The notes: a model not told the origin generated them from the sequence alone. Shown: positions 37,359 to 46,716, numbered from the stretch's first letter. The stretch is 64,000 bases of DNA from an uncultured Dechloromonas sp. (GCF_945957265.1 NZ_CAMFKO010000008.1:1-64000); one strand, 5' to 3'. Translations and numbers: made by a program.

Positions 37359-38177
37359 ATGCCGCCGATGACGAATTTCGACCAATCCCGCGAACAACGA
37401 TTGCTGCTGCTGGCCTTCGCCGTTTCGCTGGCGATCCACCTGGCGGTGCTGCTGGTGCCGCGCACCGAGCGCAGCGGCGAGCAGCATGCCGCATCGCGCC
37501 TGGAGGCCCGGCTGGCGCCCAGCCGCAAGCAGGTCGAGCCGGTCGTCGAAAGCCCGCCCACGCCAGCCGCCGCCAAGACCGCCAAGGCAAAGCCCAAGAC
37601 GCGCATCATGACGGCCGACAAATCGCGCAGCGCGACGCCGCAATGGAGCGTGGCGCAGAAGGCGGAAATGGACGGCTTCCTCAACGAACTGGCCGATCAG
37701 GCCAAGGCGGCGCCGAAGCCGACGCTGGCGCAACGCTCGATGGCCATGGCCCGCGAAGCCGGCCGGCAGATGGCGCGCGAGGATGCGGCTGGCGACGCGC
37801 TGCTCGAATTGCGCCCGAACGGGCCGCCGGCCAATCCCTTCAGCCTGGAAATGTATCTCGACGGGCTGGTGCGCCGCCTGAACCGCAGCGCCGGCTTCGT
37901 GAACAACGAACGCCGGCACCGCGGCGTGCAGACAGCCGCCGTCCAGTTCCGGCTGAATCCGGACGGTTCGCTGAAGTCCTTCGTCGTGCTCAATGCGGCC
38001 GATCAGGGCGAGGAAGTGGCTTTCATCAAGGCGGTCATCGAGCGCTCGGTGCCGTTTTCGCCCTTCCCGCCCGATATCGACCGGGCGGCCCGTTCGCTGG
38101 GCGTCACCATCTGCATCCGCCCCGGCCAGAACAGCGAACCGGGGTTCAGCCGGATGAGCGGCAGCCGCTGCGTTTAG
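37359..38177 (+). CDS. TonB-like protein (membrane anchor, linker and TonB-type C-terminal domain)
   Basis: 272 residues (or 269 from the ATG at 37368). One N-terminal membrane helix (LLLLAFAVSLAIHLAVLLVP, about 14-33), then a Pro/Ala/Lys-rich linker (SPPTPAAAKTAKAKPKTR). The C-terminal part (VQFRLNPDGSLKSFVVLNAA, IERSVPFSPFPPDI) resembles the TonB C-terminal domain. Such proteins span the periplasm and may transmit energy to outer-membrane receptors; no exbBD or receptor gene is adjacent. The start choice is uncertain. Confidence 0.7.
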   Translation: MPPMTNFDQSREQRLLLLAFAVSLAIHLAVLLVPRTERSGEQHAASRLEARLAPSRKQVEPVVESPPTPAAAKTAKAKPKTRIMTADKSRSATPQWSVAQKAEMDGFLNELADQAKAAPKPTLAQRSMAMAREAGRQMAREDAAGDALLELRPNGPPANPFSLEMYLDGLVRRLNRSAGFVNNERRHRGVQTAAVQFRLNPDGSLKSFVVLNAADQGEEVAFIKAVIERSVPFSPFPPDIDRAARSLGVTICIRPGQNSEPGFSRMSGSRCV

Positions 38178-38183
38178 TGGAGT

Positions 38184-38987
38184 TCAGCCGCGCAGCTCGG
38201 CCAGCGCGGCGTCGATCAATTGCCGCGAGATGCTGATCGGCTCCGGCAGCAAGGGCAGCGCATCAGGCGAGAACCATTCCGCCGCCTCGATTTCCCCGGG
38301 CTGGGGCACGATCTCGCCGCCGGCGTAATCGGCGAAGAAGGCGATCATCAGCGAATTGGGAAAGGGCCACGGCTGGCTGGCGTAGTAGCGCAGGTTGGCG
38401 ACCTCGATGCCGACTTCCTCGCGCACCTCGCGCGTCACGCACTGCTCCAGCGTTTCGCCCGGCTCGACGAAGCCGGCCAGCGCGCTGTAGACGCCCGGCT
38501 TGAAGCGCGGGCTGCGCGCCAGCAGCAAGCGGTCGCCGTCGCGCACCAGCACCATGACCGCCGGCGAAATGCGCGGATAGACCAGCAGGCCGCAGGCCGG
38601 GCAATGCATGGCGTGTTCGTCCGCCCGCATCCCGGTCGGCGTGCCGCAAGCGCCGCAAAAACGATGCTGCGCCTGCCAGTCGAGGAGTTGCACGGCCCGC
38701 CCGGCCAGCGCGAAGGCCTCGCTGCCTGCCAGCTGAAAGACGGCGCGCAGGGGTATCGGCTCGCTTCCGGCAATCTCGGGCAGCTCGGCCACATCGGCGG
38801 CATAGCAGCTGGCGCCCTGCCAGTCGCCAACGCACAGCGCGCCATCGGGCAGCGCGCCATCGGGCAGCGCGCCATCGGGCAGCGCACCGAGATGCCGGCC
38901 GCTCGGGAACGGGGAGTCTGCGCCCTCGTCGACGACGATCAGCAGGCGGTTGTCGCTGCGCAGTATCCAGTAAGCGGTATCGGTCAT
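38184..38987 (-). CDS. nudC: NADH pyrophosphatase / NAD-capped RNA decapping enzyme NudC
   Basis: 267 residues from the ATG at 38987. It hydrolyses NADH and removes NAD caps from RNA. Four zinc cysteines (FCGACGTP and HCPACGLLVYP), a full Nudix box (GFVEPGETLEQCVTREVREE) and the NudC-specific SQPWPFPNSLMIAF motif. The N-terminal region contains an in-frame repeat (GALPD three times) not typical of the family. Divergent from the exonuclease/GIY-YIG gene. Confidence 0.95.
   Translation of the reverse strand: MTDTAYWILRSDNRLLIVVDEGADSPFPSGRHLGALPDGALPDGALPDGALCVGDWQGASCYAADVAELPEIAGSEPIPLRAVFQLAGSEAFALAGRAVQLLDWQAQHRFCGACGTPTGMRADEHAMHCPACGLLVYPRISPAVMVLVRDGDRLLLARSPRFKPGVYSALAGFVEPGETLEQCVTREVREEVGIEVANLRYYASQPWPFPNSLMIAFFADYAGGEIVPQPGEIEAAEWFSPDALPLLPEPISISRQLIDAALAELRG
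38836..38880 (-). repeat. 15-bp tandem repeat, three perfect copies, inside nudC
   Basis: AGCGCGCCATCGGGC occurs three times in tandem (38836-38850, 38851-38865, 38866-38880), followed by a partial AGCGCACC. It codes GALPD repeats in frame, so copy-number changes would keep nudC open. Confidence 0.9.
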
Positions 38988-39041
38988 GTCGGGGTTCCGG
39001 GCGCCGCGGCCAAAGGGGCCATTATCTGCGAAAATGCCGGC

Positions 39042-40421
39042 ATGCCTGCACTTGCCTTTGTCGACCTCGAAACCACCGGCGCCACCGCCACCCATGACCG
39101 CATCACCGAAATCGGGATTGTCGAGGTGGATGACGACGGCTCCGTCCGCGAATGGCAGCAGCTGGTCAATCCCGGCACGCGGATTCCGCCCTTCATCGAA
39201 CAGCTGACCGGCATCACCAACGACATGGTGGCCGACGCGCCGCCGTTCGAAGCGATTGCCGCCGAAACCCTGCGCCGCCTCGAGGGGCGGCTGTTCATCG
39301 CGCACAACGCCCGGTTCGACTACAGCTTCCTGAAAACCGAATTCAAGCGCCTGGGCATCGACTTCCGCAGCACCGTCACCTGCACCGTCAAGCTGTCGCG
39401 GGCCTTGTACCCCGAACACCACCGGCACAACCTCGACAGCCTGATCGAACGCCACGGACTGCAGGCCGAAGCCCGCCACCGGGCGCTGGCCGATGCGCAG
39501 CTGATCCACCAGTTCTGGCAGAAAATCCACGTCGACCGCAGCAGCGAGGCCATCGAGGCGGCCTTGCGCAAGCAGAACACCCGCCCCAGTCTGCCGCCGA
39601 ACCTCGATGCCGCCAACCTCGAAGACCTGCCCGATACCCCGGGCGTCTATCTGTTTTACGGCGAAAACGATCTGCCCATCTACATCGGCAAGGCCAAGGA
39701 CCTGCGCAAGCGGGTGCTGGCGCATTTCTCGGCCGATCTCCGTTCGGCGAAGGAAATGGCGCTCGCCCAGCAGGTGCGGCGCATCGACTGGATCGTCACC
39801 GCCGGCGAGATCGGCGCCCTGCTCCGGGAGTCGGCGCTGGTCAAGGAGCTGCTGCCGACGCAGAACCGCCAGCTGCGCAAGAACGAGGAAGTCTGCACCT
39901 GGACGCTGGTCGATGAAGGCGAAGGCTGGCTGCGCCCGCGACTGACGCTGGCCGACGATCTCGATTTCGGCCTCTCGACCTCGTGCTACGGCCTGTTCAA
40001 GAACAGCAAGGAAGCCAACACCGTGCTGCGCCAGCTGGTCGAAAGCCACCACCTGTGCGACATGCTGACCGGCCAGCAGCCGATCAAGGCCGGCAAGCCC
40101 TGCTTCGGCCACCAGATCCGCCGCTGCAAGGGCGCCTGCGTCGGCAAGGAGCCGCTGGCCAGGCACACCATGCGCCTGATGACGGCATTGACCGGCCTCA
40201 AGCTGGTGTCCTGGCCCTTCCCCGGCCCGGCCATCATCCGCGAGGACGACGAGGCGCACGTCATCGACGGCTGGCGCTACCTGGGTACGGCGAAGTCGGA
40301 CGACGACATCCGGCAACTGCTCGACGGCGGCCGCCCGCCCTTCGACCGCGACACCTACAAGATACTGGCCAAGTACGTGGCGAAAATGAAACCGCTGGCC
40401 ACGCTCAATGGCGGATTTTGA
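39042..40421 (+). CDS. Exonuclease (DEDDh, DnaQ-like) fused to GIY-YIG nuclease
   Basis: 459 residues. Residues 1-165 are a DnaQ-type 3'-5' exonuclease (FVDLETTGA, HNARFDYSFL, HRALADAQLIHQF). After a linker, residues 200-285 form a UvrC/Cho-like GIY-YIG domain (TPGVYLFYG, LPIYIGKAKDLRKRVLAHF, RESALVKELLPTQNRQL). The remaining C-terminal part includes a Cys-containing block CFGHQIRRCKGACVGKEP, as in UvrC-like proteins. It likely processes damaged or branched DNA. This architecture is known in proteobacteria. Divergent from nudC. Confidence 0.92.
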   Translation: MPALAFVDLETTGATATHDRITEIGIVEVDDDGSVREWQQLVNPGTRIPPFIEQLTGITNDMVADAPPFEAIAAETLRRLEGRLFIAHNARFDYSFLKTEFKRLGIDFRSTVTCTVKLSRALYPEHHRHNLDSLIERHGLQAEARHRALADAQLIHQFWQKIHVDRSSEAIEAALRKQNTRPSLPPNLDAANLEDLPDTPGVYLFYGENDLPIYIGKAKDLRKRVLAHFSADLRSAKEMALAQQVRRIDWIVTAGEIGALLRESALVKELLPTQNRQLRKNEEVCTWTLVDEGEGWLRPRLTLADDLDFGLSTSCYGLFKNSKEANTVLRQLVESHHLCDMLTGQQPIKAGKPCFGHQIRRCKGACVGKEPLARHTMRLMTALTGLKLVSWPFPGPAIIREDDEAHVIDGWRYLGTAKSDDDIRQLLDGGRPPFDRDTYKILAKYVAKMKPLATLNGGF

Positions 40422-40509
40422 GCCGCGGGCTCGGGATTGAGATGATGCCGGCTGGCACCCGCCTGTCATGACTGTGGCACACTGGCGGCCTGTCGAACGA
40501 GGAGCCGCC

Positions 40510-41529
40510 ATGCCTGCCGCCAAACCAGCCAAAGCCAACCCGCCCGTGAAACGCGTGGCCATCGCCTGCCAGGGCGGCGGCAGCCATACCGCCTTTACCG
40601 CCGGCGTGCTGCAAGCCCTGCTGCACGGCATCGACGCGAAAAAACACCATGTCCTGGGCCTCTCCGGCACCTCCGGCGGCGCCCTGTGCGCGGCCTTGGC
40701 GTGGACCGGGCTGCTCGAGGGCGACCCGCAGCGCGGCGCAGCCCTGCTGGAGAGCTTCTGGCAAAAGATGAGCGCCAGCCAGCTGCCCGACTTCTGGAGC
40801 AACCAGTGGATGCTCTTGCAGCAGCGCAGCCGTTCGGTACTCGGCCTGCCCGAAATCAGCCCCTATCTGCTGCCGACGAGCGGGCAGGATTTCATGGCCG
40901 ACCTGCTCCGCGAACATATCCCGTTCGAGCGCCTGCCCTCGCTGATGACGCCGCATTCGCCCTGCCTGATGATCGGCGCCGTGGAGGTGCGTTCCGGCGA
41001 CTTCACCGTCTTCCACTCGCACCCCTGCTCCGGGCAGCCGGGCATCACGGTCGAGGCGCTGCTCGCCTCGGCGGCGATTCCGGAAATGTTCCGCGCCGTC
41101 CATATCGGCAAGGGCATCTACTGGGACGGCCTGTTCTCGCAGAATCCGCCGATCCGCGGCTTCCTGTCCGGCAAGGAAAGCCGGGACGCCAAGCCGGATG
41201 AAATCTGGGTCATCCAGATCAACCCGGAGCGCCGCGCCGGCGAACCCATGACCGCGAACGACATCGACGACCGCCGCAACGAACTGGCCGGCAACCTGTC
41301 GCTGCACCAGGAGCTGTTCTTCGTCGACCAGACCAACGACTGGCTCCGCAAGAAATGGCTCGACGCCGCCCACATGAAGCACGTTGATGTCCGTTTCATC
41401 CGCCTCGAACTCGATCTCGACTACGCCTCCAAGCTCGACCGCAGCCCGGCCTTCATCGAACGCCTGATGGACGAAGGGCGCGACAAGGGGGCAGAATTCA
41501 TCGCCCGACTGAACAAGGAAACAGCATGA
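40510..41529 (+). CDS. Patatin-like phospholipase
   Basis: 339 residues from the ATG at 40510, which has GAGGAG just upstream; the in-frame ATG at 40468 has no ribosome site. Patatin fold: oxyanion loop ACQGGGSHTAFTAGV (about 20-34), nucleophile Ser in GLSGTSGGAL, and catalytic Asp in YWDGLFSQNPP. It hydrolyses ester bonds in phospholipids or other lipids; many bacterial members are secreted or cytoplasmic effectors. No signal peptide. Overlaps creA by ATGA. Confidence 0.9.
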   Translation: MPAAKPAKANPPVKRVAIACQGGGSHTAFTAGVLQALLHGIDAKKHHVLGLSGTSGGALCAALAWTGLLEGDPQRGAALLESFWQKMSASQLPDFWSNQWMLLQQRSRSVLGLPEISPYLLPTSGQDFMADLLREHIPFERLPSLMTPHSPCLMIGAVEVRSGDFTVFHSHPCSGQPGITVEALLASAAIPEMFRAVHIGKGIYWDGLFSQNPPIRGFLSGKESRDAKPDEIWVIQINPERRAGEPMTANDIDDRRNELAGNLSLHQELFFVDQTNDWLRKKWLDAAHMKHVDVRFIRLELDLDYASKLDRSPAFIERLMDEGRDKGAEFIARLNKETA

Positions 41530-42008
41530 GCCTTTCGTTTGCCAACCTCCGCCCGACCGGCCTCGCCGCCGCGCTGGCCCTCGCCGCCGCCCTGCCCGCC
41601 CAGGCGGAGGAAATCGACTGCGTCACCACCACCTGGAAGCTGATCGGCGCCAACCATCGCATCTGCGTCAACGCCTACGACGACCCGAAGATTCCCGGCG
41701 TCACCTGCCACGTCAGCCAGGCGCGCACCGGCGGCGTCAAGGGCAGCCTCGGCCTGGCCGAAGACCCGTCGCAGTTTTCCATCGCCTGCCGCCAGGTCGG
41801 GCCTATCGTGCTGCCGGCCAAGCTGCCGGACGACGAAGTCGTGTTCAGCGAGGACACCTCGCTGCTGTTCAAGGAAACGAAGATCCACCGCTTCCTCGAC
41901 CAGAAGCGCAACGTGCTGATCTACCTGGCGATCAGCCGCCGGGTCATCGAGGGCGCGCCGGCCAATGCCATTTCGACGGTCCCCATCCAGCCCTGGGCCG
42001 GAAAGTAG
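41526..42008 (+). CDS. creA: CreA family periplasmic protein
   Basis: 160 residues, signal peptide of about 27 (ALALAAALPAQAEE cleavage region). CreA pattern: EEIDCVTTTWKLIGANHRIC, DDPKIPGVTCHVSQARTGG, SIACRQVGPI, FKETKIHRFLDQKRNVLIYL. Conserved cysteines suggest disulfides. Function unclear despite the historic link to carbon regulation in E. coli. Start codon overlaps the patatin stop. Confidence 0.93.
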   Translation: MSLSFANLRPTGLAAALALAAALPAQAEEIDCVTTTWKLIGANHRICVNAYDDPKIPGVTCHVSQARTGGVKGSLGLAEDPSQFSIACRQVGPIVLPAKLPDDEVVFSEDTSLLFKETKIHRFLDQKRNVLIYLAISRRVIEGAPANAISTVPIQPWAGK

Positions 42009-42019
42009 TCGGGCGCCAA

Positions 42020-42502
42020 TCAGCCTGGAGAGCCGAGCGCGGCCAGCGCCTCGGCCAGGCCGCCGGCGACCAACTTCACCGGAACGGCCAGCATCAGGTT
42101 GAGCGGCAGGCCGAAATCCTCGACATGCATGCCATCGCCGTCGACCGGGCGGCCATCAAGCAGCCCGACCGCGCCTTGCCGACGCCGCACCCGCTCGACC
42201 GTTGATTCCAGCGTATCGACATAGCCGACGACCGGCTTGCCCAGCGCCAGCGCATAACCGACCTCGACACAGGTTCCCGAATCCGGCTCGCAGCCGCGAA
42301 ACGGGTTGAGATTGGCGAGCAGCGCATCGGCCTGGCGAATCAGCTCGATATTGGCGTGAAAGATGCCCGCCGCGGTGGTTTCCATCCCGTCGAGGGGAAT
42401 CAGTGCGGCATGCCCGGCCTGCCGGCAGAGCGCACGCGCAGCGTCGGCCCAGCGCAGGGCATCCGGCCGAAAAACATCGGGACCGGCGAGATAAAGTTTC
42501 AT
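42020..42502 (-). CDS. Nucleoside 2-deoxyribosyltransferase
   Basis: 160 residues from the ATG at 42502. Family motifs: YLAGPDVFRPDALRWADAA (substrate loop), NIELIRQADALLANLNPFRG, and CVEVGYALALGKPVVGY, where Glu is the catalytic nucleophile position. It exchanges bases on deoxynucleosides in salvage, or acts as a related nucleotide hydrolase. Convergent with creA, 11 bp between stops. Confidence 0.88.
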   Translation of the reverse strand: MKLYLAGPDVFRPDALRWADAARALCRQAGHAALIPLDGMETTAAGIFHANIELIRQADALLANLNPFRGCEPDSGTCVEVGYALALGKPVVGYVDTLESTVERVRRRQGAVGLLDGRPVDGDGMHVEDFGLPLNLMLAVPVKLVAGGLAEALAALGSPG

Positions 42503-42671
42503 GCGTCCTTGCCTCGAATAAGCGAATGTCGTCGTTGAAAATACCCTGCCGTGCAAGCACAGGTTGGCAAACAGGGCCCTCAGGGTGTATTTTCGACGTT
42601 TTTCACCCGCGAATCATCGTCCATCGGTGACGGCACATCCCGACTCACCGCATCGACCTGTCGAAAGAACC

Positions 42672-43028
42672 ATGAAAGCCAGCTCCCTTATTCTCGCCGC
42701 CGCCCTGAGCATCCCCGCCCTCGCCAGCGCTGCCGACCCGGTCAAGTTCCAGGTCTTCCTCGATGGCGAACTGAAACACTCCGTATCGCTGGCCGGCCCC
42801 CATTCCCAATTCAAGTTCTCGCCGGAAGGCCTGGCCGACACGACGCTGGAATTCCGGCTGATCGCGCCCGAACCCCTGATCCTGGAAATGAAGGAAATCA
42901 CCGCCAACGGCGCACCGCCCGAGGCCGTCGGCCGGGTTTCGCTGATCAAGCCGGGCAGCTCGGCCAGCGCTTCGGACATCAAGGGCGCCAAGTTCAAGCA
43001 CGCCTACGTGGTCGTCCGCCAGGAGTAG
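42672..43028 (+). CDS. Small periplasmic protein, hypothetical
   Basis: 118 residues from the ATG at 42672. Signal peptide MKASSLILAAALSIPALASA. The mature part (VKFQVFLDGELKHSVSLAGP, FRLIAPEPLILEMKEITANG) looks beta-rich with no known domain. Followed by a strong terminator. Function unknown. Confidence 0.75.
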   Translation: MKASSLILAAALSIPALASAADPVKFQVFLDGELKHSVSLAGPHSQFKFSPEGLADTTLEFRLIAPEPLILEMKEITANGAPPEAVGRVSLIKPGSSASASDIKGAKFKHAYVVVRQE

Positions 43029-43057
43029 CAAGCCGCCGCACAAGGCAAGCCAATGAA

Positions 43058-43085
43058 AACAGGCCGTTCGTTTGAACGGCCTGTT
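43058..43085 (+). terminator. Terminator after the small periplasmic protein gene
   Basis: 12-bp perfect stem AACAGGCCGTTC / GAACGGCCTGTT with a GTTT loop and a following T-rich stretch, 29 bp past the stop. Confidence 0.88.
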
Positions 43086-43196
43086 TGTTTTGGGATGCAG
43101 TAATCTGAGATGTCAGCCCGTCGGCCAAAGCGGGCATTGGAGTTCTCTGATTAAATCGGCCGGTATCATGGTTCAAGCAGACGCAGTAAGCTACTT

Positions 43197-44813
43197 ATGA
43201 TTAGCATTGATCTATTGATTAAACCCATGAAAGCAGTAGTGATGAGAGATTTAGGGCAAATGGGGGAAAGCACCTTCAATCTATGGTGTGCCCAAGCCGG
43301 ACTCACGGCTAACGGATCGAAAGTTGATAAGACAGGTTGGGATTTTTTCGTCGAATTTCCATTTGCTGAGCGTGTCGCTCTAACTCAAATTCATGCTCCT
43401 GCACTTGAGTGCAAAGTACAGGTCAAAGCCACAGACAAAACCGACAGGAAACTGTCAATCAAGCTATCGAACTTACGCCGCCTCATCACGGCCCCAATGC
43501 CTGCATTTTTCGTGTTCATCGAATTTGACAAGAAGGATGTAGCCCAGCGTGCTTTCTTAGTGCACGTTGATGAGAGCCTGATCTCTAAGACATTAAAGCG
43601 AATTCACGAGTTGGAAAACGTCTCTGGGTGTTTTAACCACCACAAACGCTCTCTGACTATTAACTATGGCCCAGAGAATGAAATCCCCACCCTCAGAGGT
43701 GAATCCCTAAAGCGAAAGATTGAAGAGTATGTGCCCTCTGGCATGAGCGCGTACGTGGCAAACAAAAGCCAACATCTCGAATCTACAGGCTTCGAGAACG
43801 GATTCGCACAGATCACATTTAGCACCAAGGGAGAGACAAATCTGACCGATTTTATTGATGTCTCAATCGGCCTAAAGCAATCGGTCCAGATATCGAAATT
43901 CGAAAGTTTCCACACTCGATTTGGACTCAAGAGCAAAGATCCAATGATTGAAAGAGTAGATGGCATGCTCGAAATGCCGGATCTCAAGCCGACAGCTACA
44001 GGCACGATTCGATTTCGAGAAGACAGACTATCCCCTGGCCTGGTCTTTCCCTGCCGTTTTTACTCCTCCTCCCTAAATCCAATACTTCCACAGGAGCTAG
44101 TGAAATTCCGGATCGAGGCCGATTGCTTCGACATCACGATGAATCCATTCACCGGGGCCGCAAATTACAAAATGAACGCAGGGGCAGGAGTTAGGCTCCC
44201 GATCAAACAACTCAGGGACGCCATTTGCTTGATGCGAACTATTACGTCATCGGCGAAAACAATCCTGGTTGATTTTTCCCTTACAGGGATGAACACGGTG
44301 GATTTTTCTCTCAACGCAAAAGATCAACCATTTGAATATAACAAAGTGCTCGAAGCTCTCAATGCTGCTCAGAAAATTGTCAATTTCTTTGAAGTCAATG
44401 AATCAATTGATGTCTCACTTGAAGAAATTGCAACCCACGCTGACTCGATCACTCGTTTCAATTCAGTAATCGATGCTAATCCAACCCTATTTAAGTGTGA
44501 CTTCTCAGTTCAAGAAGGAGGGTATGACCCCACAAAGCCCACTGCTTGTGTGTCGATGATTACAACAAAGCTTGGACGCCGTGTATTTGGTTTTATCTTC
44601 GTTATTTCTGGATCCGTGCATACGCTCGAAGACGGATGCTATTCGTTGCTAGCGAGCAACGCAAAGATAGAGCAGAGAGTAATTTCAGACGACCAAGGAA
44701 TAATTCGAGCGGAGGATTTGATTCAAGCTTTTGAGGCTGTTGAGAAGATATATGACGACAATTTTGAGGTGATTACGTTGTTCGACAAGAAAAGCGGCAA
44801 GCCAACGACTTAA
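43197..44813 (+). CDS. Isolated low-GC gene, DUF4365/PD-(D/E)XK-like N-terminus, unknown C-terminus
   Basis: 538 residues from the ATG at 43197; ATGs at 43227 and 43242 are alternatives, and no clear ribosome site separates them. Residues 20-110 resemble DUF4365: a conserved Glu after GQMG, GWDFFVEF (Asp of the nuclease motif) and LECKVQVKATD (Glu-x-Lys and Gln-x-Lys), then LRRLITAPMPAFFVFIEF. This is the layout of a PD-(D/E)XK nuclease-like fold. The other 400 residues match nothing I know. The gene is visibly AT-richer than both sides and stands alone between terminators, which suggests transfer, perhaps a solitary defence gene. Confidence 0.75.
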   Translation: MISIDLLIKPMKAVVMRDLGQMGESTFNLWCAQAGLTANGSKVDKTGWDFFVEFPFAERVALTQIHAPALECKVQVKATDKTDRKLSIKLSNLRRLITAPMPAFFVFIEFDKKDVAQRAFLVHVDESLISKTLKRIHELENVSGCFNHHKRSLTINYGPENEIPTLRGESLKRKIEEYVPSGMSAYVANKSQHLESTGFENGFAQITFSTKGETNLTDFIDVSIGLKQSVQISKFESFHTRFGLKSKDPMIERVDGMLEMPDLKPTATGTIRFREDRLSPGLVFPCRFYSSSLNPILPQELVKFRIEADCFDITMNPFTGAANYKMNAGAGVRLPIKQLRDAICLMRTITSSAKTILVDFSLTGMNTVDFSLNAKDQPFEYNKVLEALNAAQKIVNFFEVNESIDVSLEEIATHADSITRFNSVIDANPTLFKCDFSVQEGGYDPTKPTACVSMITTKLGRRVFGFIFVISGSVHTLEDGCYSLLASNAKIEQRVISDDQGIIRAEDLIQAFEAVEKIYDDNFEVITLFDKKSGKPTT

Positions 44814-44933
44814 TAACCGGTTTGGGGGGGCGACACGCTGGCGGGCTGCTTACCGGCACATTGCCGCCCGAGTAAGGCCGCTGGAGGTAGTGCCGCCTTG
44901 GCCGAACTACGGACATCTCAAACCAGCACCAAA

Positions 44934-44965
44934 AAAAGGCCCAAGTTGAATCCTTGGGCCTTTTT
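44934..44965. terminator. Bidirectional terminator downstream of the low-GC gene
   Basis: Stem AAAAGGCCCAAG (44934-44945) and CTTGGGCCTTTTT (44953-44965) with a seven-base loop, A run on one side and T run on the other, so it works both ways. It lies between the low-GC gene and the convergent yecA-like gene. The rest of 44814-45031 shows no gene. Confidence 0.85.
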
Positions 44966-45031
44966 GCCATAACGCATTGGTTTATCGAGATCAGGCCAAC
45001 AGCGGCCTGATACCCGTTCGCTTGATGCGGC

Positions 45032-45724
45032 TCAGTTCAGTTTTTCCGGGCTGCCGCAGCATTGCTTGAACTTCTTGCCGCTGCCGCACGGACACGGGTC
45101 GTTGCGGCCGATCTTGTCTTCGCTGCGCTGCACGGTGCCGCCCGAACGTTTGTTGCGCCAGAAGTTGTACAGGGTCTGCACGACGACCGGCAGGTTTTCC
45201 TGGATATCAGCCACCAGACGGGCCTCTTCGGCCGGCGGGAACCAGCGTTCGCCGTTCTTTTCGGCGTCTTCCTTGAGCATGCCGTTGAGCAGGAACATCG
45301 GCTCGAGCAGTTCGGAGAGGTCGTCGGCGTACTTGCCGGCCAGTTCGTACCAGTCGCCGGCCAGGCCGGCGCCGAAGACGTAGGAATCGGCCCAGGCCTC
45401 GAAATCGTAGTTTTCGCAGCTTTCGTCCACCGGGTAGAGGATGGGCGAGATCGTTTCGTCGGCCAGCAGCGCGGCGGCGATGTCGTTGTTCAGGCGCATC
45501 AGCAGTTCGACTGTCTCGCCCACCGCCGGATCGCCCGATTCCATGCCGTTGCCCAGCACCTCGGGCAGCCAGACGGTCGGCGGAACAGGCTCCGGGGCGC
45601 TGACGACGGCGCAGATGACCGCCTGCGCTTCATCCAGGCGCATGGCGTCGCCCTTGAATACCTCGTGTTCCAGCAGTTCTTCGAGCCGGTCGAGATCGGC
45701 ATCGTTCAAAGGGTTGGGGTTCAT
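45032..45724 (-). CDS. UPF0149/YecA family protein with C-terminal SEC-C metal-binding motif
   Basis: 230 residues from the ATG at 45724. N-terminal UPF0149 helical domain ([40 protein letters not shown]). The C-terminus [19 protein letters not shown] is a complete SEC-C motif that binds zinc and is shared with SecA. YecA-type proteins associate with ribosomes/SecA in other bacteria. Monocistronic. Confidence 0.92.
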   Translation of the reverse strand: MNPNPLNDADLDRLEELLEHEVFKGDAMRLDEAQAVICAVVSAPEPVPPTVWLPEVLGNGMESGDPAVGETVELLMRLNNDIAAALLADETISPILYPVDESCENYDFEAWADSYVFGAGLAGDWYELAGKYADDLSELLEPMFLLNGMLKEDAEKNGERWFPPAEEARLVADIQENLPVVVQTLYNFWRNKRSGGTVQRSEDKIGRNDPCPCGSGKKFKQCCGSPEKLN

Positions 45725-45796
45725 TTGCTTTATCCTCCGGAATCCTTGAATTCTAGCCCAGTTTCCGCCTCTCCCCGGCGAATTCACCGCCCTGCG

Positions 45797-46633
45797 TTAC
45801 GCAATCGACTCGCCATCGCGTGCGGCTGAGGCTGCCCCGCCACCCTGCCGGGACTGCATGAAACGCCCCGGCGGCACGCCGAAGGCCCGCTTGAACATGG
45901 CCGAGAAGGCTGCCTGGCTGGCATAGCCCAACTCGGCCGCGACATCGCCGAGCGGCCGGCCGCGCCCGATCATATCCAGCGCGCAGGCCAGCCTGAGCTG
46001 CTGGCGCCAGGCACCGAAACTCATCTGCAGTTCATCCCGGAACAGCCGGGCCAGGGTCCGCTCGCTGGCGCCGACCCGGACGGCCCACCCGCCCAGTGCC
46101 AGCGCCGATGCCGGCTCCGCCATCAGGGCCTCGCACAGCGCCTGCAGGCGGCGATCCCGGGGCAGCGGCAGGCCCAGCGACAAGGTCGGTGCCTGCCGCA
46201 TTTCGGTGAGCAGCAGGCGGATCATCAGGTCGCGGCGTTCCGCGTCGCCGGGCGTCGCGCGCCCCACCCGGCTGAGCGACTCGATCAGGCTGCGCATGAG
46301 GTCGGAGACTTCGATGACGGTACAGGCGCCCAGGGGCAAGGGCGCGACTTCCCGCGCCACATAGACGGTGCGCAGCTCGACCTGCCCGAGCATGGCGACT
46401 TCGTGCTCGATGCCCGGCGGAATCCACACCGCCCGGAACGCCGGCGTCAGCCAGCTCGTGCCGGCCGCCGACACGCGGATCGCGCCGCGCAGCGGATAGG
46501 CCAGTTGCGCCCAGTCGTGGCTGTGCCAGGGAACGACCACATCCGGCGGCGGCTGGCGGAGATTGACCGTCAGCGGCTCGTCGAGGGTGGGCGCCCGGCG
46601 CGGTAGCGGGTCGAAGGGAAGCGATGTCAGCAT
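45797..46633 (-). CDS. AraC-family transcriptional regulator (cupin type)
   Basis: 278 residues. N-terminal cupin (PDVVVPWHSHDWAQLAYPL, with the HSHDW metal-site-like block), C-terminal AraC double HTH (WAVRVGASERTLARLFRDEL, LGDVAAELGYASQAAFSAMF). It is divergent from an MFS transporter (gap 83 bp), a common regulator-exporter pair. The cupin suggests a small ligand sensed directly. Confidence 0.92.
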   Translation of the reverse strand: MLTSLPFDPLPRRAPTLDEPLTVNLRQPPPDVVVPWHSHDWAQLAYPLRGAIRVSAAGTSWLTPAFRAVWIPPGIEHEVAMLGQVELRTVYVAREVAPLPLGACTVIEVSDLMRSLIESLSRVGRATPGDAERRDLMIRLLLTEMRQAPTLSLGLPLPRDRRLQALCEALMAEPASALALGGWAVRVGASERTLARLFRDELQMSFGAWRQQLRLACALDMIGRGRPLGDVAAELGYASQAAFSAMFKRAFGVPPGRFMQSRQGGGAASAARDGESIA

Positions 46634-46716
46634 TGCGATAATTTTTGTCCGACTATCGCAATACGGTCAAGGCGAAGTTTCCTACACTCGTCCTACCCAA
46701 CCGAGCGCCACGCAAC

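Noticed and set aside
38836-38880. CRISPR-like array
   Set aside because: Direct 15-bp copies without spacers, inside a coding frame. No CRISPR array was seen anywhere in the window.
38988-40802. N-terminal extension of nudC back to 40802
   Set aside because: It runs antisense through the exonuclease/GIY-YIG gene; the ATG at 38987 gives the normal NudC N-terminus.
43029-43196. tRNA or attachment site next to the low-GC gene
   Set aside because: The gap contains a terminator hairpin but no cloverleaf or T-loop motif that I can see.
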